Shown here: piece after piece, positions 44,166 to 55,246 of the stretch | Layout: each line of letters starts with the position of its first letter | Position numbering within the stretch: position 1 is the stretch's first letter | Source of the DNA: Notospermus geniculatus | Lineage: Eukaryota; Nemertea; Pilidiophora; Heteronemertea; Lineidae | NCBI GenBank assembly: GCA_002633025.1 | Contig: NMRB01001211.1 | Span: 117,362 to 181,361, forward strand | Length of the DNA: 64,000 nt | Direction: 5' to 3' | Translations under genes and position numbers: made by a program | The notes under the pieces: model-generated | Told to the model about the DNA's origin: nothing | The model's database searches: none | What the model saw: the letters and a program-made list of their open reading frames with translations, nothing else

Positions 44166-44279
44166 ATGGCTGCTTCAAAGACGGGACTTGTTCAGTTTAC
44201 TTGGGTAATAGGCACATTTTTCGGCCTTTTCTGTTGGCTCGCATTGCTGCAGAGTAGGTACGAAGGCGTGAGACAAAAG
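44166..44279 (+). CDS. Type II membrane signal-anchor exon 1 (copy C)
   Basis: Same 114-nt exon as 26126 (MAASKTGLVQFTWVIGTFFG...). The frame is open upstream to an ATG at 43992 that would add about 58 residues (SGNYCPNPF, NKYYAVIVRYRPG). At copy A that upstream block has diverged out of frame, so I prefer the ATG at 44166. The donor GTAAAC (44280) is weaker than GTAAGA in copy A. Confidence 0.75.
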
Positions 44280-44328
44280 GTAAACACTGTGCTTTTAATC
44301 TGCTCAGCCGTGCTTGTGAGATTTTTGA

Positions 44329-44910
44329 AAAATGGTCCATGGACCATGTGCTCACCTGGTTGGACATAAATGACAGAGGGAAGCACATATCAGTTATGAG
44401 CAATCTGGGTCAAGTCATTCCCGAATTACTGTACTTTGATGATTTTTGGTTATGCCACCTGCCAGCAATATTGGATGTCTGATCAGGCCGAAACTTCATA
44501 TGCACATAAAGGTCATCTAAAGGGATCCACATAGCACATTTGAGTCGTTCCCGAGTTTTAGCACATTGATGATTTTTCGGGTTATACCACCTGGCGGCCA
44601 TATTGGACGTCCGATCGGGCCAAAACTTGAACTGGCACATACAGCTCATCTAGAGGGAGCCACATATCAAAGTTGAGCACTATTGTGTCAAGTGGCTCTT
44701 GAGTTATAGCACTTTGATGATTTTCGGGTTACGCCACCTGGCAGCCATATTGGAAGTCAAATCACACCGAAATTTGACGTGCGGACCGAAACTTGGTGTC
44801 ATCGGTCATCTGACCTAACGGTATAGGTGTACAAAGTTTCAGGTCAATAGCTCCAGAAGCTACAAAACGTGCCCTGCTAACGGACGACGACGACGACGGA
44901 CGCTGCTCCA
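44329..44910. mobile_element. Element of the TGGTCCATGGACCATGTG family
   Basis: It starts with the palindrome ATGGTCCATGGACCAT and GTGCTCACCTGG, then repeated GCCACCTGGC.GCCATATTGG phrases, and ends AAACGTGCCCTGCTAACGG plus GACGACGAC. The same beginning and end words occur at 51646-52180 and, reversed, 37170-37745. Confidence 0.75.
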
Positions 44911-44919
44911 CCGTAATGC

Positions 44920-46510
44920 GGATGTCAGGTCACACTGCGATTGCCTGCGCTACGACGGAACAGTCGGCATCAAGTGTCGCAAGCACGGTCAGGTCACAAA
45001 AACGAAAATGTGTACGATCATCGTGGAACAAGCAGCACGGGTCTTTTTCAAAAAGTGAATTTTGGTTCGGACGGAAATTGATAACTTCAAATTAATTTTG
45101 TGTCCAGCTGTAAACATCTGAGTGAACCAAATTGTGCTGTGTTAGTGAAGGTACTAGGGAGGTCTATGGTGCCATAATTTCAATTTCACAGGTTAACCCT
45201 ATATGGACAGAGGAAGGAAAATGATTTTGGTGTCGGACGGATCGATAGATTTGCATTAGCATACCCTTTTCAAGTAAATACAATATTTTATCGAAATTTG
45301 AAAAGGTAACCACGGCTTATCCATATCATAGACATCCAGTGTCAGTATACTACATGCAGACATATTGATGAGATTTTGTGATTAACCCCTTCTGTCCTAG
45401 AGCCACATTTATTTTGGTGTCGGACGGAATTTATTTTGGTGTCGGACGGAATGAAATGTTCACCCTTGCATTGTGAGAAGGAAACCAAACAGAAGTCACC
45501 CATAACTGACTTTTTTCATCTTCAGTGTCATTTTTCTACATCGTCGGTCACTGATGTGTATTTTAAATGCATTCTCCGAAGATTTCTGTACAGTATGTCC
45601 CAGAAACTGACTTTTTCCCTATGTTAGTATGTCATCCTTCAAAGGTTAGATACAGATGCAGGAACTGGTCTAGCTCAAGACATGGTCATCCTTGCTGAGT
45701 TCTTTCATGAAAATTTCACCAAAATGCCATGCAGAGGAAGCTCCAANNNNNNNNNNNNNNNNNNNNNNNNNNNNNNNNNNNNNNNNNNNNNNNNNNNNNN
45801 NNNNNNNNNNNNNNNNNNNNNNNNNNNNNNNNNNNNNNNNNNNNNNNNNNNNNNNNNNNNNNNNNNNNNNNNNNNNNNNNNNNNNNNNNNNNNNNNNNNN
45901 NNNNNNNNNNNNNNNNNNNNNNNNNNNNNNNNNNNNNNNNNNNNNNNNNNNNNNNNNNNNNNNNNNNNNNNNNNNNNNNNNNNNNNNNNNNNNNNNNNNN
46001 NNNNNNNNNNNNNNNNNNNNNNNNNNNNNNNNNNNNNNNNNNNNNNNNNNNNNNNNNNNNNNNNNNNNNNNNNNNNNNNNNNNNNNNNAGCATGGAAGCT
46101 GCCATCTTGAACAAGTAACATGATCACAAGTCACATGACTTTTATGACTTCACTGTGCTACGATCTAGTCGCAGGTGACCTGAACACGGTTACGATTCGC
46201 TGCGCGCAGATGCCGCCTGTTCCAGGATGATCGTACGCATTTTTCGTTTTTGTGACCTGACCGTGCTTGCGATCCAGCTGATGCCGACGACTGTTCCGTC
46301 GTGGCGCATGCAATCGCAGTGTGACCTGACATCCGCACGATCTTTTTGATCGGCAACTGATCCCGCAAGTGAGTCGCAACTGCAGTCATGTCACACCAGA
46401 TCGGCGACTGATTTGTTCCACGCTGTCGTGCCTCAGACGCCAAGTGATCCGGAAGAGTCAGCGTGCGCCTGTTCTGTGCCATCGCAAGGTCGACCTGACA
46501 TCCGCATAAG
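44920..46510. mobile_element. Foldback element with a second element nested in it
   Basis: ATGCGGATGTCAGGTCACAC at the left and its complement at about 46318 and 46500 form arms that include GACGGAACAGTCGGCATCA and CACGGTCAGGTCACAAAAAC. The middle (45034 to at least 46088) is the GTGTCGGACGGA element and an N run. Confidence 0.75.
45034..46088. mobile_element. GTGTCGGACGGA element, copy 2, cut by gap
   Basis: Almost base-for-base the same as 33252-33959, then 342 N from 45747. The 63-codon frame (45436) is identical to that at 33650 but has no known domain. Confidence 0.8.
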
Positions 46511-46512
46511 GT

Positions 46513-46666
46513 TTAGCGCACATGTCCGACAAAACTCGATCTGTTAGGGGTGTTTTTAAAGTCGACTGACCCAACGCTGTCGACTCGTCATTCAGCCAGG
46601 ACAGTCGATTTAACAGACACCCCTAACGCATTGAGTTTTGTCATGTTTGTCGGACATGTGCGCTAA
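46513..46666. repeat. Foldback MITE
   Basis: TTAGCGCACATGTCCGACAA and near-complement; inner arms with TTAGGGGTG. Related in layout and in GTCGACTGACCC to the MITE at 15937. Confidence 0.8.
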
Positions 46667-46668
46667 GC

Positions 46669-47419
46669 TTAAGGGCGAGCTGACGTGGTGAATTTTTGAA
46701 ATGTGGTCAGGCGTTGTAAATAAAAGATGTCAAAATAAAATAAAAGTACAAGTTGTATGACGGAAATGAAGGCACCTGTGGGGTCTATAATTCAAAAGGA
46801 ATTGAATGAGACGCATCTTGGAACGCACTAATTAGCTAATAAGTTGAAACAAAAGACTAGTAATCGGTACACTTTCCCAAGAAATGTTACATTTTCAAGA
46901 TCAAACGACATGTGGATCATAAAGTTCCAGGCTTTTTCTACTTAGTCCACCCATTTTGATAGCAATATTTTCAACAGGTATAGAGTACTCGGCATGTGAA
47001 TTCTATGAATGCTGCCAGATTTTCCAAAACAGGGTGGCCATATTGGATTTGGATTTTACTTCCTGGTTGTCCTTTTTGTACTGAGCGTGTATGGTGTACA
47101 GGAACAGCATGTCAGGACACCCTCGCCACCCCAGATTCTATGGGTTTGTGACATTGTTGCCACACCTTCAGTGTGTCATTTACATGCTTCTTCTCCAAGA
47201 AAATTGTAGCTGTTTTTCGTGTTTGGTGAATTTCTTTGTTTATGATTATGTAATGTAATTAAGCTGTAATCCTTGGGACTTTCCTCATTTTATGTGTCTA
47301 TAAAGCAGAGTGATCACTTTGGACCATAAAAACAGTCAACTAAGGGTGCCTTTATTGCTTTTCTCAGAGGGGCCTGGATTGAAGCAATATGAAAATTCAC
47401 AATGTCAGCTCGCCCTTAA
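46669..47419. mobile_element. TTAA-flanked element, copy 2
   Basis: TTAA-GGGCGAGCTGAC at left, GTCAGCTCGCCC-TTAA at right; 751 bp, about 90 percent like 24665-25368 by eye with one extra segment near 47160. Better-kept ends than copy 1. Confidence 0.85.
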
Positions 47420-47690
47420 GAGCACCAGTTGAGCTAAAAATCACTCCGTTGGGTTATGGAGTCTCATTCCAAGAAGAGTGCCAACTCGTCACTCCCATTT
47501 CTTGGAGTGGACCCTGATCGCACTCCATGAGAGAGTACGTTACTGCTCAGGAGCCTGACCGCTCTCAAAGTGCAAAGCATGGCCATTACCGATCATGTAG
47601 TCCAGAAAGATGCTCCATTCAAGACATTGATAAACGTTACCACTCACGGCTCACAGCTCCATTGTCATTGCCATTATTCATGTTATTTAG

Positions 47691-47769
47691 TTGGATACTT
47701 TTGAGCAACAAGCGGCCGTGAAACAGGCAAGAAATAAGCGATCCCTAGGAGGAGGTGAACACCAGACGG
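47691..47769 (+). CDS. Juxtamembrane exon 2 (copy C)
   Basis: Acceptor ATTTAG, donor GTAGGT, 79 nt, phase 0 to 1: LDTFEQQAAVKQARNKRSLG plus GGEHQT. The RNKR site is kept. Confidence 0.8.
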
Positions 47770-47995
47770 GTAGGTTTGCCGTTTTCGCTTTAATTTTTCG
47801 ATTTTAGAAATCCGTGCAACTACTGATGGATACGGTTTCCGCCGTTTATACATAAACCACAACATACAATGATCTTGGAGGAATTCCTCCAAGCAATGAT
47901 GCACCGAAATTGCAGCTGATTTGAAGCAGGGAAGGGGCTGACTGATTTTATTTACGTTTGTTGGAAGAGATGTCGTACCATGACGTCATTATAAT

Positions 47996-48370
47996 ACTGT
48001 ATAATATGACTTATCCGGCCACCACGGCCAAACTGCAAACCACGCAAATTATTGACTATACACCATCCAGGCCAAATTATGAAAGGCCTAGTCAGGGTTA
48101 CATGTTCATCATGTTCATTGCAAATCGTCTTACACCTGGTGAGGATCGTAATGGACATACCGCGGTGAGGGTCAGTTTCACTTTTGTCAAACCTTGGCGG
48201 ACTGTGAAATAAAACTGCGGTCTGCCGTTGAAAAGAAACTCACAAGTGATGTGTAGGCCTAACCCTGATTAGGCCTTTCATAACTTGGCGTGGATCGTGT
48301 ATAGTCAATAATTCGCGTGGTTCGGAGGTTGGCGTGGTGGTTGGATAAGTCATATTATACAGTATTTCAT
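47996..48370. repeat. Foldback element
   Basis: TGTATAATATGACTTATCC and complement at the ends, inner arms AAATTATTGACTATACA and AGGCCTAGTCAGGGTTA. A 50-bp piece of its right end is repeated at 48390-48430. Confidence 0.8.
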
Positions 48371-48431
48371 ACATTTAAACTACATGTTTACGCGTGGTGG
48401 TTGGATAAGTCATATTATAATTTCATACATT

Positions 48432-48686
48432 TAAAGCCTCACAGTATTGAATTTTACGACATTTTCAAAGTGTTAGGACTGTGCAGGTAGAAGTCTCATG
48501 GCCTCGTGATGATCCCCAAAATGCTTGCCTGATACGTACTTCAAAGAATCAAGACCTAGTTTTCAGCACACAATGAAAAAAGGGCAGGCAGAGCTCTAAT
48601 GCATTCAGATAGAGCATAGTACATTTTACACTACGCTAACGTCGGAGGACGTAAGCAATTTCTGAATTCAATACAGTGAGGCTTTA
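48432..48686. repeat. Foldback MITE, TTAAA flanks
   Basis: AAAGCCTCACAGTATTGAATT / complement. The flank TACATTTAAACTACATGTTT is also present uninterrupted at 48370-48390, which gives the empty site and a TTA/TAA-type duplication as in PIF/Harbinger. Confidence 0.8.
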
Positions 48687-48723
48687 AACTACATGTTTAC
48701 GCTAGAGTCTGTTGGTATTGCAG

Positions 48724-48789
48724 GTGGCGCAACTTTCATCCGATGGGGTCGAATGGTATGTCCGGCGGAGAGTGACCTAGTCTACAAGG
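48724..48789 (+). CDS. Exon 3 of a second spongin-type gene
   Basis: Acceptor TATTGCAG, donor GTAAGT, 66 nt, phase 1-1: GATFIRWGRMVCPAESDLVY. It could follow exons at 44166 and 47691. I find no exon 4 or 5 before the MRPL45 gene begins on the other strand, so this copy looks 3'-truncated. Confidence 0.8.
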
Positions 48790-49320
48790 GTAAGTCCCAA
48801 TGACAGACTGAGGTCATTACATAGAGCAGCTGAGCATGAAGTAACTCGACTTGTACAACTTGATTATTGAGTCCCAGAATGATTGGTATTTGGAGGAGCA
48901 ATATAGGGCTGTCTGTGACGCCTACACTCTTAGAAAAAAAGTTCCAAGAGGGTTCTTCATTGTTCTTTGGCCTGTCATAGAATCTTCTGCTACTAAAAGG
49001 TTCTATCTAGAACCCTAAACAACCCCAGGGTGCTGAAATCCACATCAAGAAATCTGTGAATGCGTGAGAATACAACCGATACACCGTTCTCCAGCTGATG
49101 TAATATCTTTATTCACGAGGTCTTATGAAATAAATACACTATTGCATCGAGCGTCGTTGAGAAATCTGCAATTGAATTTTGAGGGTGCTACAAACATGAC
49201 AAAGAACCCCTCAGTGAGGGTTCTCGTACAGGGACAGTTCTTTGTCTGTCCCTGTGGGAGAACCCTCACACCTTTATTTTGGTAGCCGATTTCTTTTTCG
49301 TGTTCAATGCGTAAATCATT

Positions 49321-49745
49321 ATGGTTCCCGATCTTCATTGTTTTTGGTCGTGGTGTCAGTGTAGGTGTGTGTGCGCACGTGCGTGTGTGTGTGTGTGTCC
49401 GTCTGTCACGCGACGCCTCCATATCTTATCTCCTTCAACAGCTACAGCTCTGGCAACACTATCCCTAGGTTTGTCAACCTGGGCAATCCAATGAGCTAAT
49501 CATTTTCAACATCAGATGCCTCCATCATGATGTAATCAACATATCGGACTTGATATTTTGTCCGTCACGCTTTATTTGATGCCATAACTCAGCTCTTTTA
49601 ACACCTAATGCAATGGAAACAGGTTCTACCCTTAGGTTTTCATACCCTAGGAATCCAATGGACTGATTACTTTTGATCTGAGATGTTGGGGTTATGGTGA
49701 TATTGATATCACAAATTTGCGATAACTGCGAAACATGCGAAAAAT
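49321..49745. mobile_element. Second copy of the ATGGTTCCCG element, short
   Basis: Matches the left 420 bp of 39311-40523 (TTGTTTTTGGTC, (TG)n, CAACAGCTACAGC, AGGTTTTCATACCCTAGGAAT). The AGGTCA units are absent. Confidence 0.75.
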
Positions 49746-49747
49746 AT

Positions 49748-50088
49748 TGCCCGGCGGGCACAAGTTGTCTTTGTTTTGATTAGCGCACAGCGCCATCTGT
49801 TAATACATGGTGACACTACGCTACAGCACAGGCCCCTGGAGAGCTATCAGTGAGTTTAGAACATGTATCTAACCAAACGTATCTAAAACACACCACGAGC
49901 TCACAAATTCGTGAGCACGGGGTGTGTTTTTTACGAACTATTGTTTTTTGATCAGATGCATGTTCTAAACTCACTGATAGCTCTCTAGGGGCCTGTGCAA
50001 TAGCGTAGTGTCACCGCGTATTAACAGACGGCGCTGTGCGCTAATCAAAATAAAGACAACTTGTGCCCAGCGGGCAATATTTTTTGCA
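49748..50088. repeat. Foldback element
   Basis: GCCCGGCGGGCACAAGTTGT and near-complement with long arms including AGCTATCAGTGAGTTTAGAA. Confidence 0.85.
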
Positions 50089-50822
50089 TGCCTCCCTTTA
50101 CGTCAGACTGTGACACTTATCCTTTGTTCAACACAAAAGATAAGTGTCACACTTCGACTTAAGCATGTTAAGTATGTTTATGAATATGGACCCGGGGCCG
50201 GTATTCATTCTGTGCAATATTGGCCAAAATGCCCCAAGGATATCACAGAACAATGGCACTGCTATGGTGCTGCTGGGGATTACATAATGAAGTAATGAAT
50301 GGTATCAGGAAACAGCCTAGCCTCAACAAAGTCTGGCAAACAAAATTGAGTTGAGCTCTGTTTAACACGTTCGCTGCCATGGCTAAAATATCATTTTATC
50401 TGCCATTGCCATGACCACCCAGGCCCATTTCAAGTTATTTCATATTGCCAACTACGAGCCATAGCTGTACGCCCTCTAGTGTGAGTGTTCCCATAAATCT
50501 GGTCAATCCCCACTGCCAGTATGATCATTGGAAGGCTCTCCGTCATTGCCAAACTTGTCAATATTAATAGAAAATGCTTTAGCCCTACTACGAGTATACT
50601 CGTAGCTGGCAATGGGGAGGAGATCAGCGATTACGATTATAATCGTAGCCCGGCCAGCAGTCAACGTGTCAAGCAATTCCCCACTAATAATATGATAACA
50701 TAAGACTTGGCATGCACATGTGGACGGTGTAGCTTGTCTGATGAAATGAGGTCCAAAGACCATGTGCTCTCCTGCATTTCACTGCAGACCACCAGAAAAA
50801 ACAGGCATGATAAATGACTATC

Positions 50823-51055
50823 TATAGAGCTTGTGCAGATGATGTCATCACGGAAAAATCCGCCATCTTGATGGTCAATTTGACGTCAAACGACATCAGC
50901 AACCCACGTGGTGCATTTTGTCGTCAGCGCAAGTGGAGTGTGTGCGTCTTCAAACCATGATGCGGTCTACAGGTGGCGCACTTTGTCGTCGACGTCAGCA
51001 TGGTGGACTGCAAGTCAAAAGTGACGTCACAATGAGCCACTGCACAAGCTCTATA
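50823..51055. repeat. MITE at the 3' end of MRPL45
   Basis: TATAGAGCTTGTGCA at 50823 and its complement at 51041-51055 are the ends. The interior has TGACGTCA and GTCGTCAGCG words. The right end overlaps the stop codon of MRPL45 (51051-51053). Confidence 0.8.
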
Positions 51056-51341
51056 CTGTAGCTACACCACCCTGTTCACTTTGTTCCAGTTCATCAGTCT
51101 TTTCCTCCTTGCTAACTTCAGCCTCCGGAATATCTGGCACCGGTTCGAGTTCTTGCTGCATATATGTTCGAATAATCGGTCCACGTGGCGGCATCCAATC
51201 TGGTACAACCTTTCCATGGATGCGCCAGACACCGTATTCATTGGCAAGATGTTTCTCAAAGACTACATACTCCAGCACGTCTTTCACAGAAGTTTCGTCG
51301 CCGTACATGGGTCTGCCAAATTGGTCATAAATTGCAAGAAC
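51051..51341 (-). CDS. MRPL45: MRPL45, last exon
   Basis: On the minus strand the acceptor TTGCTTCAG opens phase 0 and encodes [34 protein letters not shown] and [15 protein letters not shown], then an acidic tail, 96 residues to the stop. The order and wording match the end of the Tim44-like domain and C-terminus of mitochondrial large-subunit protein mL45, which sits at the polypeptide exit of the mitoribosome and helps anchor it to the inner membrane. The tail beyond PPRGPII is diverged, as is usual. The stop codon lies in a MITE terminal repeat. Confidence 0.93.
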   Translation of the reverse strand, partial: VLAIYDQFGRPMYGDETSVKDVLEYVVFEKHLANEYGVWRIHGKVVPDWMPPRGPIIRTYMQQELEPVPDIPEAEVSKEEKTDELEQSEQGGVATV

Positions 51342-51645
51342 CTGAAGCAAAGAGACAAGTCAGAAATTAGCTATTTATGCTTCCGATATATACCCTGACG
51401 AAATAAAAGGTAAGTGACAAATGAAATGGCCAGGGCCATTGTGCTGACCTATCATCATCAAAGTGTTTTAAGCTGTGTTTTATATCAGACATCCGGAATG
51501 TGGTATACAGATGCCGAAGCAATATGTTGCAGGGCTTGTCTTCTAAAAACTGCAGGCGCTCAGTTTTTTGAGGACCTCAGTTCCCCGCAGTGTAGCCTAA
51601 ATCTGGCTAAGAAATCGCAGAAAAAGCTAAAATGATGATAATGAA

Positions 51646-52195
51646 ATGGTCCATGGACCATGTGCTCACCTGGGTGAACGTGCCAGAAAAACAAATGACA
51701 AATGTTAAACCAAAATGTTCCAGGGTCATGTATCCTCATTGGATGCACCTGATAAATATTGGAGACAATCCAGTTACAGTTCAGGAGTTACTGGACTTTG
51801 AACTTTGGTTTTGGCCACCTGGTGGCAAACCGAAGAATCGAATCGCACTGAAAAGTGGCGTCACAGGTCACCTGACATAGGGATGTATATGTACAAAGTT
51901 TCACGTCAATGGCCCAAGCAGTTCCCGTAACACGCCACCACATGACTAAATTTTGAACTTTGACCTCTGTGACCTTGAAAAGTCGGTCAAATCAAAAACC
52001 CTTACTTACGTCATGCATCCTCATTAGACGCATCAATGATAAAAATTTGGAGAGGATCCAGTCATTAGTTCATGAGTTATTGCACTTTTTGTGTTTTTCG
52101 TTTCCGCCACCTGGTGGCCAAACTAAGAGTCAAATCGGGCCGAAACTTGGTGTCATAGGTCATCTGACCTAGGGGTATATANCTCAGACGTTGAC
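51646..52195. mobile_element. TGGTCCATGGACCATGTG-family element, interrupted by an N
   Basis: Same opening palindrome and GTGCTCACCTGG as at 44329, repeated CCACCTGGTGGC phrases, TGACCTCTGTGACCTTGAAA (51960) and GTCATCTGACCTAGGGGTAT. The unknown base at 52182 may mark a collapsed join. It lies in the last MRPL45 intron. Confidence 0.75.
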
Positions 52196-53636
52196 ATTGT
52201 GTCTGTCACCTTTGTTGTTTTATAGCATGAGTTAATTGACTTTCAAAATAAACAATTTAGTAGAAAGGTTCTTTTTTGTAGTCCTATTCACTTGCAATTA
52301 TTTGTTGTTGTTTATACACACTGGGGCTGAGTGTAATGGAACACCGTCGGAGAGTGAACCACGAGGTCGGAGGATTGACGGAAACACGTGGCTGGAGTGA
52401 TTGACAGTTACCACGGCGACGGTTACTTAGTGCCGGGTCACCGTAATGGTTGGGCTTGCTTCTCACGTTGTGGCGAATAAAGATGGAATCTATCAGTACT
52501 ATCGATATAATTTCCAACCGATGCTCAGTTTGAATACGGATACAAATAAAATTAGGCCTATGTAAGTACACAGGATCGTACCCAATGCTTACTTCTTGAT
52601 CACTTGATACATTAGTTCAGCATCGGACGCGGGAAGAACAGAAACTTGCGCCGAAAATGACACTTATTTGGCTGCCTCTGGAAATGTCTGAACTCGCCCC
52701 AGGTGCTAGGAAATCTCGTGTAAGGCCTCCTAATTCAAAAATTTTTCTGGGGGAGGCCCCCCCAGACCCCCCGCCGGGGACGCGCCTCCGGCGCGTGTGT
52801 CGGGCTCCGCCCGCCAATATGTCAATGACGTCACATGCGCCCGGGCTGTTGGAAAGGCAGTGGAGAACCCTGAGGTGAGCTAAAAATCATGAAGGCATCG
52901 GGTAATCTACATTCCTCTATTCACACAATGTAAAATAATATAGGTTTTTGGTATTTTTGTTATGATTTTTCGTATTTTTAAAAACATTTTGGGTCGTTTC
53001 ATTTGGCTCGTTTCTTTTGAAATGTTTCAATGTTTACATACTACCTTTGGTCTCAACCTCGCATGGTAAGAGCGACATGCGTCTGGTTTTGCCAGAACGG
53101 GTCACATATGCGCCGAGACTGAACTACATGAACGAAATGTTTGTTGAAGAGGGAAACTGTCATCATACCTGTTTTAAATGCATCCTGACAGTGACTTGAG
53201 CATACACATTCGTCTTGGACATCATATCGGTAGTGCGAATGTGGACAACCCTAGGGGGCTCAATACTTTCAACAAACTTCCATCTGAATGTTCTCTTGAT
53301 CAGAGTATGGGTCATATCCTTAAAAGAGAAACTGGCACTAAATACAACATCAGATCAAACTCATTGGAAGGACTTTTCTAAAGGGTGAGGGAAAATAAGC
53401 CAGCTTGTGACTTGGAAGATCTCATGGACAGCCATATTTGAAGCTGAATTGGGCCAATATTCAGCTGACGCATACAATTCACAGTCATGCATTATTCACA
53501 CTGTAGGTCAGGTAATGTTCACGTGATATGGGCCAAATTCCAGTTTTCAAGGCGGCTGCTTTACCGTCATATTGGAAGTCCAATAAATGGGCATTCACAG
53601 AGAGGGTTTCTTCTATAGTCACTCACACCAAGTCAG

Positions 53637-54462
53637 GCCTCTCAATTACATAACAGTCTATACAACCCCTATATTTACCCCCTATTTTGGGCTCACTATC
53701 CAGTGGAACCGAGGACTGAAGACCCAAGAAGTAAGGGTCGAAGGACCACTCAGGGAGCGCGAGGGGGAGTTGGAGCCCCCTTTCCCAGAGAAATTGCTAA
53801 TACTGGCATCTCAGTGAGATTTGAAATAAATGTGAAAAACTCCAGGTAAACATTAATGATCTGTAAATTGCCATCTTCAACCACCAAGGGTTAAATAGGT
53901 CTATCAGTCCTGTGCAGGAAAGAAAAGTGAGTCTGGCTCTGGGCCTTTGATAATTCACAAGTTTGCACCAACTGTATCGGGTGCCAGCTCAGCTACACCA
54001 CAAGTAGTAGTGGACACCGACATCAAAGCTTTGTCAGAGATCAAAAGCAAACAGTAGGCTGCAAGTGTTTACGACCCGTCAATCATTCGATTCATGCTGG
54101 CGGTGATTATGATTGTTTCACCCTTGGCTGATACTAGTTTGGTATGACACTGTCATGACTGTAGGTCAATGTATGATGAATCACCACCAACTTCAGGTGA
54201 GACCGAGTCCCGTTTTGAGGATGTGTGGATTTGTGTGCTGAACGAAAATTTTCTAGTTTATTTTCAAAGATTTCTGGAAATAATCAGTGGGTTTAACTTG
54301 TGGAATTAAGTTCTACTTTTCAAACATTCTCCTTTGTCATCAGCTAAAGGTATTTGGGGCTCTCAGAGGTAATTTGGGCTCGTTTTTATCAGTGTCTATT
54401 TTGGGCTCATGGTAAATTCTATACGACGTTAAACGTCGTAGGGAGCATGTAATTGAGAGGCC
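53637..54462. mobile_element. Element with AGGCCTCTCAATTAC ends
   Basis: AGGCCTCTCAATTAC at left and GTAATTGAGAGGCCT at right are perfect inverted repeats, 826 bp apart. Near the right end is ACGACGTTAAACGTCGT, a palindrome. No transposase seen. It is intronic in MRPL45. Confidence 0.75.
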
Positions 54463-54779
54463 TGCAAGTAAGATCATTCTAGCTGCTTTTGTTCATGACA
54501 TGCTGAAATTCCATTTTTTCAAAATGGCCAACTGGCGGCCATATTTGAACACTGAGCGTGCCAAAATTTGCTGTATGAATAGAGGGGAGTGAGATTAATA
54601 TTCGTTCAATGTCAAAACAAACCAGCTGCAGCAGTTCATGAGATACAACCCAAAAGGCAATTTTCAAAGATGGCTGCCATGCCATATTTGATGACCGATC
54701 AGGCCAATGCTGAAGACTGAGAGTGAGAGAGTACCCAGCTACATCATCACACAAAATTAGGACACTCCAGGTCAAATAC

Positions 54780-55170
54780 CCACAAAACGTGCCACCTGAG
54801 GTGAAATTTCGAACTTTGACCTCTACGACCTGGAAAAGTAGGTCAAATCAAAAACCCGTATAATGTCATGTACCCTCACTAGATGTACAGTACCTATGAC
54901 AAAAACTTGGTGAGGATCTGACCAACGCTGAAGGCGAAATAGCACTTTAAACATTTTCGGATTTGGCCCCCTGGTGGCAAAATGGACAATCAGGTTTTAG
55001 CGGAAATTAGTCTGCGGCGCTCAATTACCCTGGGGTAAATGTGTGTGAAGTTAGGAGTCAATAGCTCGAACGGTTTAGAAATGTGCCCTTCTTAAAGATA
55101 ATGGTTAATGCTGCTGCCGCCCCCGGCGACACACAAACCGGTGCCATACAAGCTCACCCCAGAGGTTAGC
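54780..55170. mobile_element. GAGCTATAG/ACGTGCC-family fragment
   Basis: GTGCCACCTGAGG, TTTGACCTCTACGACCTGGA, CCCTGGTGGCAAAATGG, GGAGTCAATAGCTCGAACGG and GAGGTTAGCTAA follow the order of the other members. Shorter fragments are at about 57760-57950 and 59500-59590. Confidence 0.65.
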
Positions 55171-55246
55171 TAAAGAGGGCTGATGATGCAAGAACAAGCC
55201 ATATTCACAACCCTGGGTATTCTAATCACTTGTCCAATTGACTTAC

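Noticed and set aside
45670-46134. Long frames across the N run
   Set aside because: They exist only because unknown bases contain no stop codons; the same applies to 62427-63007 and 31595-31967.
50197-50295. Exon 4 remnant of the third spongin-type copy (HSVQYWPKCPKDITEQWHCY)
   Set aside because: Gly/Ala and Cys content is suggestive, but the order of motifs does not match exon 4 and splice sites are absent.
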